From CAZCZZ01 sp964503335 (lineage in GTDB: Bacteria; Verrucomicrobiota; Kiritimatiellia; CAIVKH01): a DNA stretch of 64,000 bases. The translations under genes were made by a program, and so were the position numbers. Below the pieces are notes generated by a model. That model was not told the DNA's origin. It was given only the letters and a program-made list of their open reading frames with translations, and did no database searches. The stretch lies in assembly GCA_964503335.1 (NCBI GenBank), contig CAZCZZ010000004.1, positions 1 through 64,000 of the forward strand, read 5' to 3'. This document shows, piece after piece, positions 60,872-64,000 of the stretch. The first letter of the stretch is position 1, and each line of letters opens with the position of its first letter.

Positions 60872-63800
60872 CCTGCGGCGACTCCCTTCTGCGCGGCATC
60901 GGGCCTGGCAAGCGGCATCTCGGCGACGCCTCGCATGGCCTTGCGCAGGGCGGCGATCCGGTCGGGCGCGTTCACCAGAGACCCTTCCTTCCCCATCTTT
61001 TCGAGCTCATAGGCGACGGCGCGGACGGATTCGAGGCCGAGGTTAGCGGCGGCGCCTTTGATGCGGTGTGCGGATGCGGCCAGGGCGACGCCGTCCGACA
61101 GCTGCAGCGCCTTCCCCGCGTTGGCGATATCGATTTCGGATTGCTGCAGGAATTTGCCGAGCAGCTTCGTTGCGAGTTCCTTGTTCCCCATGCATTGCTT
61201 GAGCACGGCGGCGGTCGCGGCGTCCGGTGAAGCCGTGCCGGGACTGTCCGCCTTCGCGGGCGCAGCCGTCGGCGCCGGTATCGCGGCGGGTTTCGCCTCG
61301 GCGGGGACGGGTGCGGGTGTGCGGCGCTTCACACCGTGCTTCTTGAGCCAGGCGCCGAGGACGAAGAGCAGGCGGTCGGGCTGGATGGGCTTGGTGAGGT
61401 AGTCGCTCATGCCTGCCTCGCGGCACTTTTCGCGATCACCCGCCATGGCATGCGCGGTCAACGCCACGATCGGGATCTGCTTGGATGCCTTCCCGGAGAA
61501 CTGCTGCTCGGACTCCCACTGGCGGATGCGCCGTGTCGTCTCGTAGCCGTCCATGCCGGGCATCTGGCAATCCATAAGGACGAAATCGTACTCCCCGGTC
61601 TTCGTTTCGGCGAGCGCGTCGATGCCGTTGCCGACACACTTGCAGGTGCAGCCGATGAACTTGAGCATTTCGCTCGCGACTTCCTGGTTCACCTCGTTGT
61701 CGTCGGCCAGCAGGATATGCGGCACGCCGAGATCCTTGAGCGTCGTGGGCTCGGGCCCGTTCTCGGAGTCCGCGCCGGTGAAGCCGGCGGCAAACTGCGG
61801 ATTGAGCGCACTGGCGATGGCTTTGTAGAGATCATGCTCGCGGATCGGTTTCGAGAGGCGCCCGCTGATGTGCGTCGCTGCATCCCCATCGACGCCCTTG
61901 GCCGAGAACGTATCGAGCAGCACAAGCTTCGGCCGCGCGCCGTTGGACTGGACGACATCAAGCGTCGCGGGCAGGGCCGGGCTTGCCGCGACAACGCCCT
62001 GGTCGAGGAGTACCACATCGAAAGGCTTTGATGCCTTCTTGAACATCTCGCAGGCCCCGGCGACATCGCCCGCCTCGACGACCTCGCAGCCCCAGCCCCC
62101 CGCGAGGGTCTGCACCACTTCGCGCGAGCCGGCCATATCGTCCACAACGAGGAGCCTCCTGCCGGAGAGATCGACCCAGTTGAACGGGCGCGCCTCCATC
62201 TTTGTATCGGCCGTGCGGAGCTGGACGGTGAACCAGAACGTGGAACCCTTTCCGACTTCGCTCTTCACGCCCATCGCGCCCTTCATGAGCATGGCGAGAC
62301 GCTTCGCGATGGTGAGGCCGAGGCCGGTGCCGCCGTGTTTGCGCTGCATGGACTCGTCGGCTTGCGTGAACGACTCGAAGATCTTGGCCTGCGCGGCGGG
62401 CGGTATGCCGGGCCCGGTATCGCGCACCTCGATGCGCAAGCTGGCTTCGTCCGCCGACTCCTTCTCCAGCGCGCACGATACGAAGATCTCGCCCTTCTCG
62501 GTGAACTTCACGGCGTTGTTGAGCAGGTTGATCACGATCTGCTTGAGGCGGTTCTCGTCACCGATCAGCCTCTTCGGCACGTTGCTGTCCACAACGCAGG
62601 CCAGGTCGAGTCCCTTCGACTCGGCGCGGCCTGCAAACAAGCGCACGGCCACATCGAGCGCCTCGCGCAGGTCGAACTCCACGGACTCGAGTTCGAATCG
62701 ACCGGCTTCGATCTTCGAGAAGTCGAGCACATCACCGATGACCATCATCAAGGTGTCGGCGGAACTCAGGGCGGCACTCACGTAGCGCTTCTGCTTCGAG
62801 TCCAGCGTCGTCTTTCCGAGAAGGTACAGCATGCCGATCACGCCGTTGATCGGGGTGCGGACCTCATGGCTCATGTTGGCAAGGAACTGGGACTTCGCCT
62901 GGTTCGCGGATTGCGCCGCGGCGACCTTTTCCTCCAGCTCCTTCTGGTAGCTTGCGATCTCGGCCTTGCTGCGCGCGACGCCCAGACGCATCGCGGCGAA
63001 GGAACGACCCAGCTCGCCCAGTTCGTCGGAATTCGATTCCGGGATCGGGACCGACATATTGCCGAACTGGATTTCCTCCGCTGCGGAATTAAGGGCGCGA
63101 ACGGAGCGAAGCACGTGGTGACGCAGGGCGAGGGCCATGACGAGGAGCGATGTGACCACGCCGATCAAGGTCAGCGTCCATACCTTGCGGTCGAACCCGG
63201 GCGTCATCGCCGTGGCCTCCGCGTGCGACATGTGCGCGACGAGATAGAGACCGGGCATCAACGCAGTCGCCCGCGCGATGAAGGGACTCATGCCCTCGAG
63301 CCGGACCAGGCGGGAGGTGCTGGCGGTAAACGTGGCCGGAATATCGATCGCCATTGCGCCCCACGGAGTCACCGCCCCCGCGGCCTTTCCCTTGAGCATC
63401 AGCCTGCCTTGCGCGTCCACGAGGAGCATGGCACCCGACTTCCCGATGGTCCTGCTGTAAACCTGCTGAGCATAGGCATTGAGAGTCACCTCCATCACGA
63501 GGTAGCCCAGATGCGCACGGTTGTCGGTGGGCAAAGCCGGGTCGCGCGCCCCGAGCATCAGCATGCTTCCCACCAGCATGCACCAGTCACCCTGCTTCTC
63601 CCGCTGCTGGAGCGTGATGAAGGGTCGGTCGGGTTCCAACAGCTTGAGGCGGGCAAGACTTATGCCTGCGACAGATTTTCCGACCGAGTTGGTATCCGAG
63701 TCGGGCGCAATCCGCGCGTCGGCGATGCCGTTCGTGCGCAGGACGCTGATCACGCTCAGAAACGGATAGGCACCCTGCATTGCCGTCAATTCGTCGCGCA

Positions 63801-64000
63801 GGTCCGGCAGCATGATCGTCAAGCGATGCTCGTCGTTGTCCGTGAGCAGGTAGTTCCAGACCACGGGCGATTTCCGCAAGATCTCCACCGTCTTGAGCGC
63901 GTCCTCCTGCAGCTCTTCGAACTCCTTCCGCATCTGGTCTTCCGCGATCTGCAGCTGCTCGACGCGATGCACGGTTTCCACTTCCTGCAGGTGCTTGATC
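60868..64000 (-). CDS. membrane hybrid histidine kinase with two receivers and HPt (5' partial)
   Basis: The frame is open to the window edge, so the N-terminus (probably a first TM helix) is missing. Visible parts: an extracytoplasmic sensor of about 260 residues, a TM helix (WTLTLIGVVTSLLVMALALR), HAMP, HisKA with LANMSHEVRTPINGVIGML, ATPase with INLLNNAVKFTEKG and GTGLGLTIAKRLAMLMKG, receiver 1 (LLVVDDMAGSRE), receiver 2 (LLADDNEVNQEVA, FVLMDCQMPGMDG), and an Ala/Pro-rich linker to an HPt domain (SAHRIKGAAANLGLESV). It is an unorthodox phosphorelay protein. Receiver 1 has a degenerate acceptor region (VVLLDQGVVAAS). Confidence 0.92.
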   Translation of the reverse strand, partial: IKHLQEVETVHRVEQLQIAEDQMRKEFEELQEDALKTVEILRKSPVVWNYLLTDNDEHRLTIMLPDLRDELTAMQGAYPFLSVISVLRTNGIADARIAPDSDTNSVGKSVAGISLARLKLLEPDRPFITLQQREKQGDWCMLVGSMLMLGARDPALPTDNRAHLGYLVMEVTLNAYAQQVYSRTIGKSGAMLLVDAQGRLMLKGKAAGAVTPWGAMAIDIPATFTASTSRLVRLEGMSPFIARATALMPGLYLVAHMSHAEATAMTPGFDRKVWTLTLIGVVTSLLVMALALRHHVLRSVRALNSAAEEIQFGNMSVPIPESNSDELGELGRSFAAMRLGVARSKAEIASYQKELEEKVAAAQSANQAKSQFLANMSHEVRTPINGVIGMLYLLGKTTLDSKQKRYVSAALSSADTLMMVIGDVLDFSKIEAGRFELESVEFDLREALDVAVRLFAGRAESKGLDLACVVDSNVPKRLIGDENRLKQIVINLLNNAVKFTEKGEIFVSCALEKESADEASLRIEVRDTGPGIPPAAQAKIFESFTQADESMQRKHGGTGLGLTIAKRLAMLMKGAMGVKSEVGKGSTFWFTVQLRTADTKMEARPFNWVDLSGRRLLVVDDMAGSREVVQTLAGGWGCEVVEAGDVAGACEMFKKASKPFDVVLLDQGVVAASPALPATLDVVQSNGARPKLVLLDTFSAKGVDGDAATHISGRLSKPIREHDLYKAIASALNPQFAAGFTGADSENGPEPTTLKDLGVPHILLADDNEVNQEVASEMLKFIGCTCKCVGNGIDALAETKTGEYDFVLMDCQMPGMDGYETTRRIRQWESEQQFSGKASKQIPIVALTAHAMAGDREKCREAGMSDYLTKPIQPDRLLFVLGAWLKKHGVKRRTPAPVPAEAKPAAIPAPTAAPAKADSPGTASPDAATAAVLKQCMGNKELATKLLGKFLQQSEIDIANAGKALQLSDGVALAASAHRIKGAAANLGLESVRAVAYELEKMGKEGSLVNAPDRIAALRKAMRGVAEMPLARPDAAQKGVAAG

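Overview
The window (64 kb, one 100-N scaffold gap at 56118-56217) looks like a draft contig from an anaerobic or facultative member of the PVC bacteria, most likely Kiritimatiellota, Lentisphaerota or a neighbouring Verrucomicrobiota lineage. I infer this from the high GC, very long secreted proteins rich in Asn/Thr with thrombospondin-3-like DxDxDG repeats, short palindromic intergenic repeats, a GxxExxY protein, and a gene set (NrfHA, purine-fermentation genes, ion-pumping complex I-type subunits) typical of gut or sediment anaerobes. No rRNA or tRNA gene was seen, so the assignment is by style, not by marker.

Layout. 1-4435: end of an ion-translocating complex I-like operon (MrpD/NuoL-like, NuoM, NuoN). 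4497-7329: RecQ, a GxxExxY protein framed by inverted repeats, and a GreA/B-like protein. 7313-25042: an anaerobic purine and amino-acid fermentation cluster (threonine-synthase-like enzyme, carbamate kinase, YgeW carbamoyltransferase, L-serine dehydratase, YgeY hydrolase, a second PLP enzyme, a MoaD-like carrier, a three-subunit molybdenum hydroxylase, 8-oxoguanine deaminase-like and SsnA-like amidohydrolases, YgfK). The logic is deamination and oxidation of purines by the hydroxylase and amidohydrolases, electron handling by YgfK, carbamoyl transfer and ATP recovery by YgeW and carbamate kinase, and release of pyruvate from C3 amino acids by SdaA and the PLP enzymes.

25157-33436 is an 8.3-kb island bounded by two direct 158-bp repeats, each carrying the ygfK promoter and first codons. 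It holds a single tightly packed minus-strand operon (giant exported protein, small exported protein, 49-aa peptide, GAF histidine kinase, receiver, two small membrane proteins) and a divergent XRE regulator. It separates a two-component system (33600-35911) from the purine operon that this system probably once adjoined and controlled. This is the strongest candidate for an undescribed system here.

36093-58002 mixes exported proteins (36093, GH13 at 45028, lipoproteins at 49927 and 50702, a giant FN3/lipase/FG-GAP-like protein at 52300) with respiration (nrfHA), PPK2, an S1/P1 nuclease, an ICMT-like methyltransferase coupled to CmoA, a bacterial SET protein, a DEAD-box helicase and a broken winged-helix regulator. 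58454-58789 is an exact 16 x 21-bp tandem array. 58928-64000 carries two overlapping hybrid histidine kinases; the second runs off the window.
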